Part shown: piece after piece, positions 1-7,374 of the stretch
Position numbering within the stretch: the stretch's first letter is position 1
Layout of the letters: every line of letters starts with the position of its first letter
From: Bacteroidales bacterium
GTDB lineage: Bacteria > Bacteroidota > Bacteroidia > Bacteroidales > UBA7960
Reading direction: 5' to 3'
Length of the DNA stretch: 22,432 nt
Assembly: GCA_007122505.1 (NCBI GenBank)
Contig: SKTQ01000155.1
Span: 1 to 22,432 of the forward strand
Notes under the pieces: generated by a model
Databases searched by the model: none
The model's input: only the letters and a program-made list of their open reading frames with translations
Told to the model about the DNA's origin: nothing
Position numbers and translations under genes: made by a program

Positions 1-1
1 A

Positions 2-325
2 TATGTTACGTGCAGCCTTATGCATTTGGTGGAATATGAACAAAAAGTGCCGTATCTGGACTTTTTTACCGACGAATTCTTTATTCAAAAAAATGAACAA
101 AAAATTGGCCTGGATTATCCTATGCACAAAAACAACCGAGGCTATTCGGTAAAAGGTTATATATGGTGGAACAAGATCAGGCTGATGCGTGATCTCAGAA
201 AAGCTGGCTTTGTACGCTCACATAATCCGGGAGGCATTCCTGTTTTTTGTTTCCCCATGGATGAATTGTATGCATTCGTCACGGAGAAAGTAAAAAAAGA
301 CCCCTACTATCTGATAAAATGGTAA
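2..325 (+). CDS. 3' end of an unidentified gene (5'-truncated by window edge)
   Basis: The reading frame is open from base 2 with no stop before the first ATG at 20, so this is most likely the last ~107 codons of a longer gene rather than a complete 101-residue protein. The sequence is rich in aromatic and basic residues (for example GYIWWNKIRLMRDLRKAGF) and ends in YYLIKW. The LRKAGF stretch is reminiscent of the C-terminal part of class I SAM-dependent methyltransferases, but no catalytic motif falls inside the window, so this is only a hint. It converges on the minus-strand gene ending at 360, 35 bp away. I do not recognise the family. Confidence 0.6.
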   Translation, partial: YVTCSLMHLVEYEQKVPYLDFFTDEFFIQKNEQKIGLDYPMHKNNRGYSVKGYIWWNKIRLMRDLRKAGFVRSHNPGGIPVFCFPMDELYAFVTEKVKKDPYYLIKW

Positions 326-359
326 ACACCTAACCAACCGGGTGTGGATAGCTTTCGGC

Positions 360-1217
360 TTATTCCAGGGTGTTCACGAGCACTTCTTTAACTTTTAAGG
401 AAAACTCCAGCCTGTCGCCTTCCACCATCTTTCTGAGTGTTTCCAGTTGGTCGCCCATCATCTGCTCGATCATTTGGCGCTGGTCGGCAGGCATGTTTTC
501 CAGCTCTCTTTCCAGTTCAACAAGCCCTTGTTTGGCTTGTTCCCTTTCGGCTTCCGACAGTCCCGCCATGAGGCCGTCAATGGTGATTTGTGTGTTGAAG
601 GGAATCATCATGCCTTCCACATCACGGTAATCCAAAAAATGAATCTCCGGCGATATTTCCTGCGAACGGCCTTCCTCCACTTCAGCAACAATGGAAAACT
701 TCATTTTCCGGAGCACCCAATTCTGGGCATCAAAAAACATGGTCATGTTGCCCGGTGTTTCATCCAGATCATCCAGGGCTTCCACAAACACGTCCATATC
801 ACCGAGATATACCACGTGTGTTTCAAATCCGTTGATGCGTTCAGTACCTATATACCTGGCATTCTGCAATATCCTGTCGTACACCTCAGATGAAAAGAAG
901 TCATTGTCGGCCATGGGTGATGCCGAATGCAAGCCAAGAGCAGAAATGGACCCTAGAAAACTTGCGGTTTCAACCTTTGGCTCAAAGTAAGGCCTGTTGT
1001 TTTCATCGTATTTTTTTACATAATGTGTGGTGAAATTTTCTGTAACAACAACATAGTCGTTGATGCCACGGATCGATTGCTCATAAGCCTGGCGTACAGT
1101 TTCGAATATTTCCGCTGCGGCCGGGTCCGGAGGTTGTGTATATGCTTGACGATGCATGCCTGTCGTAAAAAACAGTGCAAACACTAATAAAGCAATGTTG
1201 GTGTGTTTCTTTTTCAT
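360..1217 (-). CDS. Secreted LolA-like (outer-membrane lipoprotein-sorting-like) protein
   Basis: A 285-residue protein with a clear signal peptide: a KKK n-region, then a hydrophobic run at residues ~8-20, with cleavage probably near the YTQ at ~26-28. The body looks like the periplasmic LolA/LolB-type half-barrel found in many Bacteroidota exported proteins. It has alternating beta-strand segments, an internal RINGFETHVVYLG strand pair typical of these domains, and a DYRDVEGMMIPF segment that closely matches one in the C-terminal domain of the M16-like protein ending at 12660. Residues ~215-270 are charged and helical (many E, Q, R). A binding or chaperone role in the periplasm is inferred; no catalytic residues are seen. 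An AAGGAGA lies about 12 nt upstream of the ATG, unusual among these genes. It has its own promoter-like boxes and diverges from pabB. Confidence 0.8.
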   Translation of the reverse strand: MKKKHTNIALLVFALFFTTGMHRQAYTQPPDPAAAEIFETVRQAYEQSIRGINDYVVVTENFTTHYVKKYDENNRPYFEPKVETASFLGSISALGLHSASPMADNDFFSSEVYDRILQNARYIGTERINGFETHVVYLGDMDVFVEALDDLDETPGNMTMFFDAQNWVLRKMKFSIVAEVEEGRSQEISPEIHFLDYRDVEGMMIPFNTQITIDGLMAGLSEAEREQAKQGLVELERELENMPADQRQMIEQMMGDQLETLRKMVEGDRLEFSLKVKEVLVNTLE

Positions 1218-1255
1218 AAAAATGATCTCCTTTTTTGAAATGGTTGTATATTATT

Positions 1256-1287
1256 CAAAATTAGGATTTTCTTTTATTTCGGACAAA
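1256..1287 (-). promoter_or_regulatory. Bacteroidota-type promoter of the LolA-like gene
   Basis: Read on the minus strand, TTTG (1284-1287) is followed after 20 nt by TAATTTTG (1256-1263), an exact match to the Bacteroidota -33/-7 pattern TTTG-N~20-TAnnTTTG. It sits about 40 nt upstream of the start codon. The element is recognised by pattern only. Confidence 0.6.
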
Positions 1288-1292
1288 TAAAA

Positions 1293-1362
1293 CTGCCAAC
1301 CAAGAGCATTCTCCTGTAGGTCAGTATGTTGGCAGAAGCCTTTCATGGTTCACAGCTGCCAA
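1293..1362. repeat. Three copies of CTGCCAA(C), one inverted, in the divergent promoter region
   Basis: CTGCCAAC at 1293-1300, its exact reverse complement GTTGGCAG at 1328-1335, and CTGCCAA at 1356-1362. The first copy lies just upstream of the -33 box of the minus-strand gene and the third lies where the -33 box of pabB would be. They could be binding sites for a shared regulator or arms of alternative hairpins. Confidence 0.4.
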
Positions 1363-1379
1363 TTTAAAAATAAATCTAG

Positions 1380-1387
1380 TACATTTG
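1380..1387 (+). promoter_or_regulatory. Candidate -7 box for pabB
   Basis: TACATTTG matches TAnnTTTG exactly. No good TTTG is present ~20 nt upstream. Transcription would begin near 1393-1395, leaving about 46 nt of leader before the pabB ATG at 1440. Confidence 0.4.
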
Positions 1388-1439
1388 CAACCATGTCACA
1401 CCCTTATACATATACAAATCAGTTTTTACAACCTGTCAG

Positions 1440-2783
1440 ATGCCGGTAAGAACCTATACATTTTTTCCGCTGGAAGAAGATGCTGACTTGTTTCAATCTC
1501 TTGCACTGCGTTGGGCAGAAAGGCATTTTAAAACCGCTGCTTTCTTAAATTCCAACGCTTACAAGGGTGACAGATTCGGGTCGTTGCCATGGGCATATGC
1601 ACTGGGCTCACATGAGGAACCGGAATTAAACAACAGGGATGCCATTGCCGCGCTGAAGGAATTTGCAGATGCTTCTAACGACTGGCTATTTGGCTTTTTT
1701 TCCTATGAGTTGAAAAATCAGCTGGAACCTTTGCAATCCAAAAACCCTGATGGAATTGGCATGCCGCTTTGTCACTTTTTCCGGCCGGTTGTGCTCATTT
1801 TGCCTGCTCCAGGGGGGATGCGGATTGGAACTTTACCCGGTTATGGTGTGTTTTCTGATCCGCAAGCGGTTTATGATATGATAATGGAGACGGAGGTTCC
1901 GGACACGAACCACAGTGCCATTGCCGATATTAAAGCCAGGGTTGGAAAAGAGCGCTACCTGCGCCAATTGCAAGCCATCAAAAAACACATTCAGCAGGGT
2001 GATGTGTATGAAATGAATTATTGTATTGAATTTTTTGCTGAAGAAGCGGAAATAGATCCGGTTACCGTATATCACAGATTGAACGGTATATCACAGGCTC
2101 CTTTTTCCTGTTTTTATGCTACAGAAGGCAAGTATCTGATGTGTGCCAGCCCGGAAAGATTCATGCGCAAAGATGGTGTTCAGCTTATTTCTCAGCCGAT
2201 CAAAGGTACCAGCCCAAGGGGCAAGTCGGCGGAGGAGGACGAACTTTTTAGAAAGCGTTTGTATGAAGATCCCAAAGAGCGCAGTGAAAATGTAATGATC
2301 GTTGATCTTGTTCGCAATGATTTGTCGCGGACGGCCCAAAAGGGTAGTGTAAAGGTTGAAGAGCTGTATGGCATTTATCCGTTCAGGCAGGTCAACCAAA
2401 TGATTTCAACCGTTACTTCCAGCTTACATCCCGATGCACATTATCTGGATGCCATTCGGTATGCCTTTCCCATGGGTTCTATGACCGGTGCCCCGAAATA
2501 CCGCGCCATGGAACTGATTGATATCTATGAAGATACATGCAGAGGGCTTTATTCCGGAGCGGCAGGCTACATTAGTCCCGAAAAAAACTTTGATTTCAAC
2601 GTGGTCATTCGCAGCATTCTGTATAATGCTCCATCAAAATATCTTTCTTATATGGCGGGCAGTGCCATTACCATCGGATCCGACCCGGAAAGGGAATATG
2701 AGGAATGTTTGCTTAAAGCCCGGGCGATGGGCCGGGCAATTATGGATGTTGCTGACGAGGCGAGTGGTGGCATAGGCCATTGA
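1440..2783 (+). CDS. pabB: Aminodeoxychorismate synthase component I
   Basis: Converts chorismate plus ammonia (supplied by a PabA-type glutaminase) to 4-amino-4-deoxychorismate, on the route to p-aminobenzoate and folate; cytoplasmic. The 447 residues carry the chorismate-binding fold: SPERF (237-241), PIKGT (253-257), ENVMIVDLVRNDL (283-295), FPMGSMTGAPK (343-353) and GSAITIGSDPEREYEE (408-422). Lys255 in PIKGT is the diagnostic PabB residue; anthranilate synthase TrpE has Ala there, so the pabB call is firmer than a generic component-I call. The frame is blocked upstream by a stop at 1377-1379 and the ATG at 1440 is the only ATG start available. There is no pabA or pabC next to it, so its partners must be encoded elsewhere. 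Confidence 0.93.
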   Translation: MPVRTYTFFPLEEDADLFQSLALRWAERHFKTAAFLNSNAYKGDRFGSLPWAYALGSHEEPELNNRDAIAALKEFADASNDWLFGFFSYELKNQLEPLQSKNPDGIGMPLCHFFRPVVLILPAPGGMRIGTLPGYGVFSDPQAVYDMIMETEVPDTNHSAIADIKARVGKERYLRQLQAIKKHIQQGDVYEMNYCIEFFAEEAEIDPVTVYHRLNGISQAPFSCFYATEGKYLMCASPERFMRKDGVQLISQPIKGTSPRGKSAEEDELFRKRLYEDPKERSENVMIVDLVRNDLSRTAQKGSVKVEELYGIYPFRQVNQMISTVTSSLHPDAHYLDAIRYAFPMGSMTGAPKYRAMELIDIYEDTCRGLYSGAAGYISPEKNFDFNVVIRSILYNAPSKYLSYMAGSAITIGSDPEREYEECLLKARAMGRAIMDVADEASGGIGH

Positions 2784-2791
2784 AATGGCCT
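2774..2791. terminator. Hairpin at the pabB/ansA convergence
   Basis: AGGCCAT and ATGGCCT form a perfect 7-bp stem with a TGAA loop that contains the pabB stop codon (TGA, 2781-2783). There is no U-tract on either strand, so it is a weak terminator candidate between two convergent genes. Confidence 0.3.
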
Positions 2792-2804
2792 GAAAGATCG
2801 GTCA

Positions 2805-3839
2805 TCAGTTTATTATGGTCATTTCTCCCCGCAGGGGTTTTTGCAGGTATTTTTTCAGGCGTGAAGCCCTGTAGCCGTTACCAAGCAGGTACATCAGCTT
2901 GGTGATGGCGGCTTCTGTTGTGATGTCATAACCGCTGATCACACCCGCTTCCTTCAGCCAGGCGCTGGTTTCGTATTTTCCCTGCAGAACTGCTCCACCA
3001 TGGCATTGAGTGACATTAAAAATGACCAACCCCTTTTCAATGGCATTGGTAATGGCGCTTTTAAACCAAGCGCAAGTGGGAGCATTGCCGGCACCGTATG
3101 TTTCCAGCACCACTGCCTTTAGTCCTTTAATTCCCAGTACCGACTCTACTACCTCCGCGCTGATACCGGGAAACAGTTTCAAAACGGCAATGTTTTTGTC
3201 CATTTTGGTAAAAATCCTGAACTCCTGATCAGTTGCTTTGCGGATGGCTGCTTCATTGTATTTGATAGAAACACCGGCGTGGGCAAGAACGGGATAGTTG
3301 ACCGACCTGAATGCTTCAAAATGCTCCGCATTGAATTTGTGTGTGCGGTTACCCCGGTAAAGCTGATATTCAAAATAGATACACACTTCAGGCACAACGG
3401 GCCGACCGTTTTGGCGCGCAGCAGCTATTTCTATGGCAGTGATAAAATTCTCTTTGCCATCGGTACGTATCATCCCGATGGGGAGTTGTGACCCTGTGAG
3501 GATGACCGGTTTATAAAGGTTTTCCAGCATAAAGCTCAGGGCTGAAGCGGTGTAGGCCATGGTGTCGGACCCATGCAGGATCACAAAACCATCGTAGCTT
3601 TCATAATGCGACTCAATGATGGTTGCCATTCGTGCCCATACAGAAGCCTCCATGTTGGAAGAGTCGATGATGGGGTCGAACGAAATACTGTCTATTTGAT
3701 AATTGAACTTTTTTATTTCCGGAATCTGGTCGTTAAGGTGGTCAAAATCAAAAGGGTTCAGTACACCCGTTTCGGAATCCTCCACCATTCCGATGGTGCC
3801 GCCGGTATATATTACCAGTATGTGTGGTTTTTCATGCAT
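2805..3839 (-). CDS. ansA: Type I (cytoplasmic) L-asparaginase
   Basis: Hydrolyses L-asparagine to aspartate and ammonia. The 344-residue length and the absence of a signal peptide fit the cytoplasmic type I enzyme rather than the periplasmic type II. Both asparaginase signatures are present: YTGGTIGM at residues 11-18, with Thr15 as the probable nucleophile, and HGSDTMAYTASAL at 89-101, with Thr93/Asp92 of the second catalytic triad. VILTGSQLPIGMIRTDGKENF (112-132) is also typical of type I. The start MHEKPHILVIYTGGTIG places the first motif at the usual distance from the N-terminus. Its 3' end converges on pabB. A TATTTTTG box on the minus strand about 50 nt upstream may be its own promoter. 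Confidence 0.95.
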   Translation of the reverse strand: MHEKPHILVIYTGGTIGMVEDSETGVLNPFDFDHLNDQIPEIKKFNYQIDSISFDPIIDSSNMEASVWARMATIIESHYESYDGFVILHGSDTMAYTASALSFMLENLYKPVILTGSQLPIGMIRTDGKENFITAIEIAAARQNGRPVVPEVCIYFEYQLYRGNRTHKFNAEHFEAFRSVNYPVLAHAGVSIKYNEAAIRKATDQEFRIFTKMDKNIAVLKLFPGISAEVVESVLGIKGLKAVVLETYGAGNAPTCAWFKSAITNAIEKGLVIFNVTQCHGGAVLQGKYETSAWLKEAGVISGYDITTEAAITKLMYLLGNGYRASRLKKYLQKPLRGEMTIIN

Positions 3840-3890
3840 GATCCGGTGTATTTAATTATAATGGGATGGTTTATTAACGACGGTACGTTC

Positions 3891-3898
3891 CAAAAATA
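3891..3898 (-). promoter_or_regulatory. Candidate -7 box for ansA
   Basis: On the minus strand this reads TATTTTTG, an exact TAnnTTTG match about 52 nt upstream of the ansA ATG. I find no convincing TTTG at the -33 position. Confidence 0.35.
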
Positions 3899-3954
3899 AC
3901 GGCTTGTTGCGTTACTCTATTATGAAAATATGGAGGAATAATTGGCAGTCATCA

Positions 3955-4731
3955 TCAAATTAAAGGAAATAATCTTTTTGCGTTGGCGGTGGTGATGGCT
4001 GCAATTTCTTCTGTGGAAACACCTTTGATTTCTGCCACTTTTTCTGCCACGTGTGCCACGTATGCACTTTCATTTCTCTTGCCGCGGTGAGGGACCGGTG
4101 CCAAAAAAGGTGCATCGGTTTCCAGGATGATGTGTTCAAGCCCGGCGAATGAAACCACTTCCGCCATCTGGCTTTTTTTGTAAGTTACCACACCGCCGAT
4201 GCCCAGCATGAACCCAAGGTCAAGCACTTTCCTGGCGTCTTCAATATTTCCCGGAAAACAATGGAAAACCCCCCTGAAGCCCTTTTGTTTGTGCGCCTCC
4301 ATCACATCAAAAAGCTCTTTCAGCGAATTCCTGGAATGAAATACCAGGGGCAAATCATACTTATCGGCCCATTGGATGTGTTGTTCCAGGGCTTTTTTCT
4401 GCTCATTGGCGTATGAAGTGTCCCAGTAGAGATCTATGCCTGTTTCTCCAACAGCAACAAATTGCTCTTTTTCAAACCATTGACCAATAAGGCTGAGCTC
4501 TGTTTTGTATGATTCCTTTACGGATGTGGGATGCAGTGCCAGCATGGGCAGACAGGATTCCGGAAACTGCCGTGCTACCTGCAACATGGCTCCCACCGAA
4601 TGACTGTCGATGTTGGGCATGAGCATACGGCTAACCCCCGCATCCAGAGCACGTTTGATCATATCTTCCCTGTCGTGGTCGAACTGGGAAAGGTACAAAT
4701 GCGTATGTGTGTCAATCAGTTGTTCTCTCAT
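3955..4731 (-). CDS. tatD: TatD family metal-dependent hydrolase (DNase)
   Basis: A 258-residue TIM-barrel amidohydrolase-like protein. TatD enzymes are cytoplasmic, divalent-metal-dependent deoxyribonucleases. Metal ligands in the usual order are visible: His9 and His11 (DTHTH), Glu96 (VGETGIDLYW), His132 (VFHSR), His157 (FHCFPG) and Asp206 (LETDAPFL), followed by APVPHRGKRN. I chose the ATG at 4731 (MREQLIDTHTH) because the frame extends upstream only to a TTG at 4773, and TatD proteins normally begin within a few residues of DTHTH. The gene follows kbl on the same strand, but a strong hairpin separates them, so co-transcription is doubtful. No good promoter box was found for it. Confidence 0.93.
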   Translation of the reverse strand: MREQLIDTHTHLYLSQFDHDREDMIKRALDAGVSRMLMPNIDSHSVGAMLQVARQFPESCLPMLALHPTSVKESYKTELSLIGQWFEKEQFVAVGETGIDLYWDTSYANEQKKALEQHIQWADKYDLPLVFHSRNSLKELFDVMEAHKQKGFRGVFHCFPGNIEDARKVLDLGFMLGIGGVVTYKKSQMAEVVSFAGLEHIILETDAPFLAPVPHRGKRNESAYVAHVAEKVAEIKGVSTEEIAAITTANAKRLFPLI

Positions 4732-4777
4732 TTTTTCTGGGCCCCTGTATGTTTTTATAACCTCATTCAGCAATTTT

Positions 4778-4820
4778 AAATCCCCATTGTTGTATGATTA
4801 ATCAACAACAATGGGGATTT
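4778..4820 (-). terminator. Long perfect hairpin after kbl (probable transcription terminator)
   Basis: AAATCCCCATTGTTGT (4778-4793) and its exact reverse complement (4805-4820) form a 16-bp perfect stem. The 11-nt loop contains a further palindrome, TGATTAATCA (4795-4804). It starts 22 nt after the kbl stop on the minus strand. The following sequence (TTTAAAATTG) is only moderately U-rich. It could stop kbl transcription in front of tatD or stabilise the kbl mRNA 3' end. Confidence 0.6.
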
Positions 4821-4841
4821 GCGTGTAGTGTGATTATGTTC

Positions 4842-6032
4842 TTATTTCAGTACGTTCAGTTCTTTTCCTACTTTGATGAAAGCCTCAACGCATTGATCGA
4901 GGTGTTCTGTTTCGTGGGCGGCTGAAATCTGTACGCGGATGCGCGCCTGCCCTTTTGGAACAACAGGGTAATAGAATCCGATTACGTAGATTCCTTCGTC
5001 CAGCAGCCTGGCGGCAAACTCCTGCGACAGGGGTGCGTCATACAGCATCACTGCTATAATCGCCGATTGTGTTGGTTTGAGATCGAAGCCGGCCTTCTTC
5101 ATTTTATCCATAAAGTAGTCAGTGTTGCGATGCAGTTTGTCTTGCAGCTCATGGGTATCAGCCATCATGTCGAACATTTTGATACCTGCATTTACAACGC
5201 TCGGCGGTAATGAGTTTGAAAAGAGGTAGGGCCTTGAGCGCTGGCGCAGTAATTCGATAATCTCCCTGCGTCCCGTGGTGAATCCGCCGATGGCGCCACC
5301 GAATCCTTTACCGAGTGTTCCGGTGATGATATCCACTTCTCCGCGTATGTTGAACAATTCTGTAACACCGCGGCCAGTTTCACCAACCACCCCGGCCGAG
5401 TGACATTCATCGACCATTACCATGGCATCATATTTTTCAGCCAGTTCTACGATTTTGTCCATGGGGGCGGCGTTGCCGTCCATAGAAAAAACGCCGTCGG
5501 TTACGATGATACGGAAACGTTGTGCCTGTGCCTCTTTCAGTTTGGCTTCCAGGTCTTCCATATCGGCATTGTTGTAGCGATAGCGGGCGGCTTTACATAA
5601 GCGCACACCGTCGATGATGGAGGCATGGTTCAGAGCATCACTGATGATGGCATCTTCGTGGGTGAGCAGGGGCTCAAACACACCACCGTTGGCATCAAAA
5701 CAGGCAGCATACAAAATCGTGTCTTCGGTGCCGAAATACTCTGCGATCTTTTGCTCAAGGGTTTTGTGCAAATCCTGCGTTCCGCAGATAAAGCGTACCG
5801 ACGACATACCGAATCCACGTGCGTCCATGCCCTCTTTGGCAGCCTGAATCAAGGCAGGATGGTTAGACAAACCCAGGTAGTTGTTGGCACAAAAGTTTAG
5901 CACTTCCTGGCCCGATTGCACCTTGATCTTAGCGTCCTGCGGTGTCACAATGATGCGTTCCTCCTTATACAATCCCGCTTCACGGATTTCCCGGAGTTCA
6001 TTTTGAAGATGTTCTTTGATTTTTCCGTACAT
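4842..6032 (-). CDS. kbl: Glycine C-acetyltransferase (2-amino-3-ketobutyrate CoA ligase)
   Basis: Pyridoxal-phosphate enzyme of the alpha-oxoamine synthase family; cleaves 2-amino-3-ketobutyrate with CoA to glycine and acetyl-CoA. The 396 residues agree with the family (E. coli Kbl is 398). Visible motifs are NNYLGLSNHP (50-59), SDALNHASIIDG (131-142), VDECHSAGVVGETGRG (207-222) with PLP-binding Asp208 and His211, and TGTLGKGFGGAIGG (237-250) with Lys242 as the Schiff-base lysine. The divergent neighbour is a threonine dehydrogenase of the SDR type, which makes the substrate. That pairing separates this protein from the similar BioF and serine palmitoyltransferase. It is followed by a strong hairpin. 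Confidence 0.95.
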   Translation of the reverse strand: MYGKIKEHLQNELREIREAGLYKEERIIVTPQDAKIKVQSGQEVLNFCANNYLGLSNHPALIQAAKEGMDARGFGMSSVRFICGTQDLHKTLEQKIAEYFGTEDTILYAACFDANGGVFEPLLTHEDAIISDALNHASIIDGVRLCKAARYRYNNADMEDLEAKLKEAQAQRFRIIVTDGVFSMDGNAAPMDKIVELAEKYDAMVMVDECHSAGVVGETGRGVTELFNIRGEVDIITGTLGKGFGGAIGGFTTGRREIIELLRQRSRPYLFSNSLPPSVVNAGIKMFDMMADTHELQDKLHRNTDYFMDKMKKAGFDLKPTQSAIIAVMLYDAPLSQEFAARLLDEGIYVIGFYYPVVPKGQARIRVQISAAHETEHLDQCVEAFIKVGKELNVLK

Positions 6033-6086
6033 ACTGGTTTTTATTTTGAAAGTAAATGATGAAAGGTATTATTTGAAATCACTGGG

Positions 6087-6121
6087 CAAAGATATTGTTT
6101 TTGATCAATATAAGCATCAAA
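6087..6121 (-). promoter_or_regulatory. Candidate promoter of kbl
   Basis: On the minus strand, TTTG (6118-6121) is followed after 23 nt by TATCTTTG (6087-6094), an exact TAnnTTTG box with slightly long spacing. Transcription would start near 6080 and leave about 48 nt of leader before the kbl ATG. Confidence 0.4.
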
Positions 6122-6185
6122 AGAAAGGGGTAAAAAGGAGGATGAAATTGGTGCTAAAGTTTCCCGGCAATCAACAAAAAATGTC

Positions 6186-6193
6186 TATTTTTG
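6186..6193 (+). promoter_or_regulatory. Candidate -7 box for the threonine dehydrogenase gene
   Basis: TATTTTTG matches TAnnTTTG and lies about 123 nt upstream of the ATG at 6316. TTTC about 22 nt upstream is a weak -33. The box is back to back with the kbl promoter, so one regulator bound between them could control both genes. A 7-bp hairpin (CTGAAAA/TTTTCAG, 6234-6252) falls in the predicted leader. Confidence 0.35.
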
Positions 6194-6315
6194 CCCTCCG
6201 GGGTTGATGTTGTTTATCCATTCCGGCCAATACCTGAAAAATGGCTTTTCAGCTGATGGGACATGAAGTTCACTTTTAAACCACACTATATAGAAACCCA
6301 AAAACACATAAACGA

Positions 6316-7278
6316 ATGAAAAACATTTTGGTAGTTGGATCAGCCGGTCAGATCGGCTCGGAGTTAACACTTGCATTGCGTGATCAATATGGCGGCGACC
6401 ATGTTGTGGCCGGTATCCGCAAAACGAAACCATCGGAGAAGCTGCTGGAAAGCGGACCTTGTGAAGTGGTCGATGCATTGGACATCAAGGCTTTGACCGA
6501 GGTGGTTGATAGATACAAGATTGATGTGATCATCAATATGGCAGCCATCTTGTCCGGAACAGGGGAGAAAAACCCCATGCTGGCATGGGATGTCAACATG
6601 AACGGTTTGATCAACATCCTTGAACTTGCCAGGGAGCGGAAGATGAAACAGGTGCTGGTACCCAGCTCTATTGCGGTATTCGGCCCCACAACACCCATAG
6701 AAAATACCCCCCAGGAAACCATACTGAAGCCCACAACAATTTATGGTGTTACCAAGGTGGCAGGGGAGCTTCTGGGAGATTATTATGTGAAAAAATACGG
6801 TATGGATGTGCGTGGCCTTCGTTATCCCGGCATCATCAGCCATGAAACACTGCCCGGCGGAGGTACCACTGATTATGCCGTTGCCATTTATTATGAAGCA
6901 ATTAAGCAGAAAAAGTACACCTGCTTTGTCAACGAGCAAACCCGCCTGCCTATGATGTATATGCCCGACTGCCTCAAGGCAACCATTGATCTCATGGAGG
7001 CCGATTTTGACAAGCTCAACTACCACTGCGATTATAATGTCGGGGCCATGGACTTTACTGTCGCCGACATGGTGGAATCTATCAAAAAACATATTCCTGA
7101 ATTTGAGATCAGCTATGAGCCCGACTTCCGTCAAGCCATCGCCGACTCATGGCCGAACTCGGTTGACGACTCCGCTGCCCGTAAAGACTGGGGCTGGAAG
7201 CCGGATTATGACCTGGATGCCATGACGGAAGACATGTTGAAAGCCATTGGTGAAAAGCACCAAAAGGGTCTTATCTGA
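6316..7278 (+). CDS. L-threonine 3-dehydrogenase, SDR (UDP-galactose epimerase-like) type
   Basis: Oxidises L-threonine with NAD to 2-amino-3-ketobutyrate, the Kbl substrate; cytoplasmic. The 320 residues form an extended short-chain dehydrogenase: the nucleotide-binding motif GSAGQIG is at 8-14, catalytic Ser is at 117-118 in VPSSIAVFG, and Tyr143/Lys147 are in TIYGVTK. The substrate-domain sequences RYPGIISHETLPGGGTTDYA (from 169) and TRLPMMYMPDCLKATIDLM (from 209) are what I recall of the animal and Flavobacterium-type threonine dehydrogenases, not of the zinc-dependent MDR-type Tdh of E. coli. The divergent kbl supports the pathway. I leave the symbol blank because 'tdh' usually denotes the unrelated zinc enzyme. 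Confidence 0.9.
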   Translation: MKNILVVGSAGQIGSELTLALRDQYGGDHVVAGIRKTKPSEKLLESGPCEVVDALDIKALTEVVDRYKIDVIINMAAILSGTGEKNPMLAWDVNMNGLINILELARERKMKQVLVPSSIAVFGPTTPIENTPQETILKPTTIYGVTKVAGELLGDYYVKKYGMDVRGLRYPGIISHETLPGGGTTDYAVAIYYEAIKQKKYTCFVNEQTRLPMMYMPDCLKATIDLMEADFDKLNYHCDYNVGAMDFTVADMVESIKKHIPEFEISYEPDFRQAIADSWPNSVDDSAARKDWGWKPDYDLDAMTEDMLKAIGEKHQKGLI

Positions 7279-7288
7279 TAATGACCAT

Positions 7289-7327
7289 CCATCCCGGCAC
7301 TTTTTCTTATTGTGCCGGGATGGTTTT
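7289..7327 (+). terminator. Rho-independent terminator after the threonine dehydrogenase gene
   Basis: CCATCCCGGCAC (7289-7300) and GTGCCGGGATGG (7312-7323) give a perfect GC-rich 12-bp stem with an 11-nt T-rich loop, followed by TTTT. It begins 10 nt after the stop codon. Confidence 0.85.
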
Positions 7328-7339
7328 AAAAGAATGATG

Positions 7340-7347
7340 TAGTTTTG
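7340..7347 (+). promoter_or_regulatory. Candidate -7 box for dnaX
   Basis: TAGTTTTG matches TAnnTTTG about 28 nt upstream of the dnaX ATG. It lies just downstream of the preceding terminator, where a promoter is expected. No clear -33 box. Confidence 0.4.
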
Positions 7348-7374
7348 TAATGGCAATCAAACCAAAACCGACTG

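Noticed and set aside
325..343. ACACC/GGTGT hairpin between the first two convergent genes as a terminator
   Set aside because: A 5-bp stem without a U-tract is too weak to call.
447..893. Long plus-strand frame opposite the LolA-like gene, and other overlapping frames opposite or within pabB, the dehydrogenase, dnaX, the M16 genes and the receptor
   Set aside because: They are antisense or out-of-frame shadows of confidently identified genes, with low-complexity, Cys/His-rich translations and no domain signature.
1393..1449. Short frame MSHPYTYTNQFLQPVRCR overlapping the pabB start, possible leader peptide or alternative pabB start
   Set aside because: It is in a different frame from pabB, it has no regulatory codon run, and its ATG coincides with the predicted transcription start after the TACATTTG box.
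4732..4773. Longer tatD start at TTG 4773
   Set aside because: The extra 14 residues precede the DTHTH motif at a distance unusual for TatD; ATG 4731 gives the normal N-terminus.
6234..6252. Hairpin CTGAAAA/TTTTCAG upstream of the threonine dehydrogenase gene as a terminator or riboswitch
   Set aside because: Only 7 AT-rich base pairs, no U-tract and no recognisable aptamer core.
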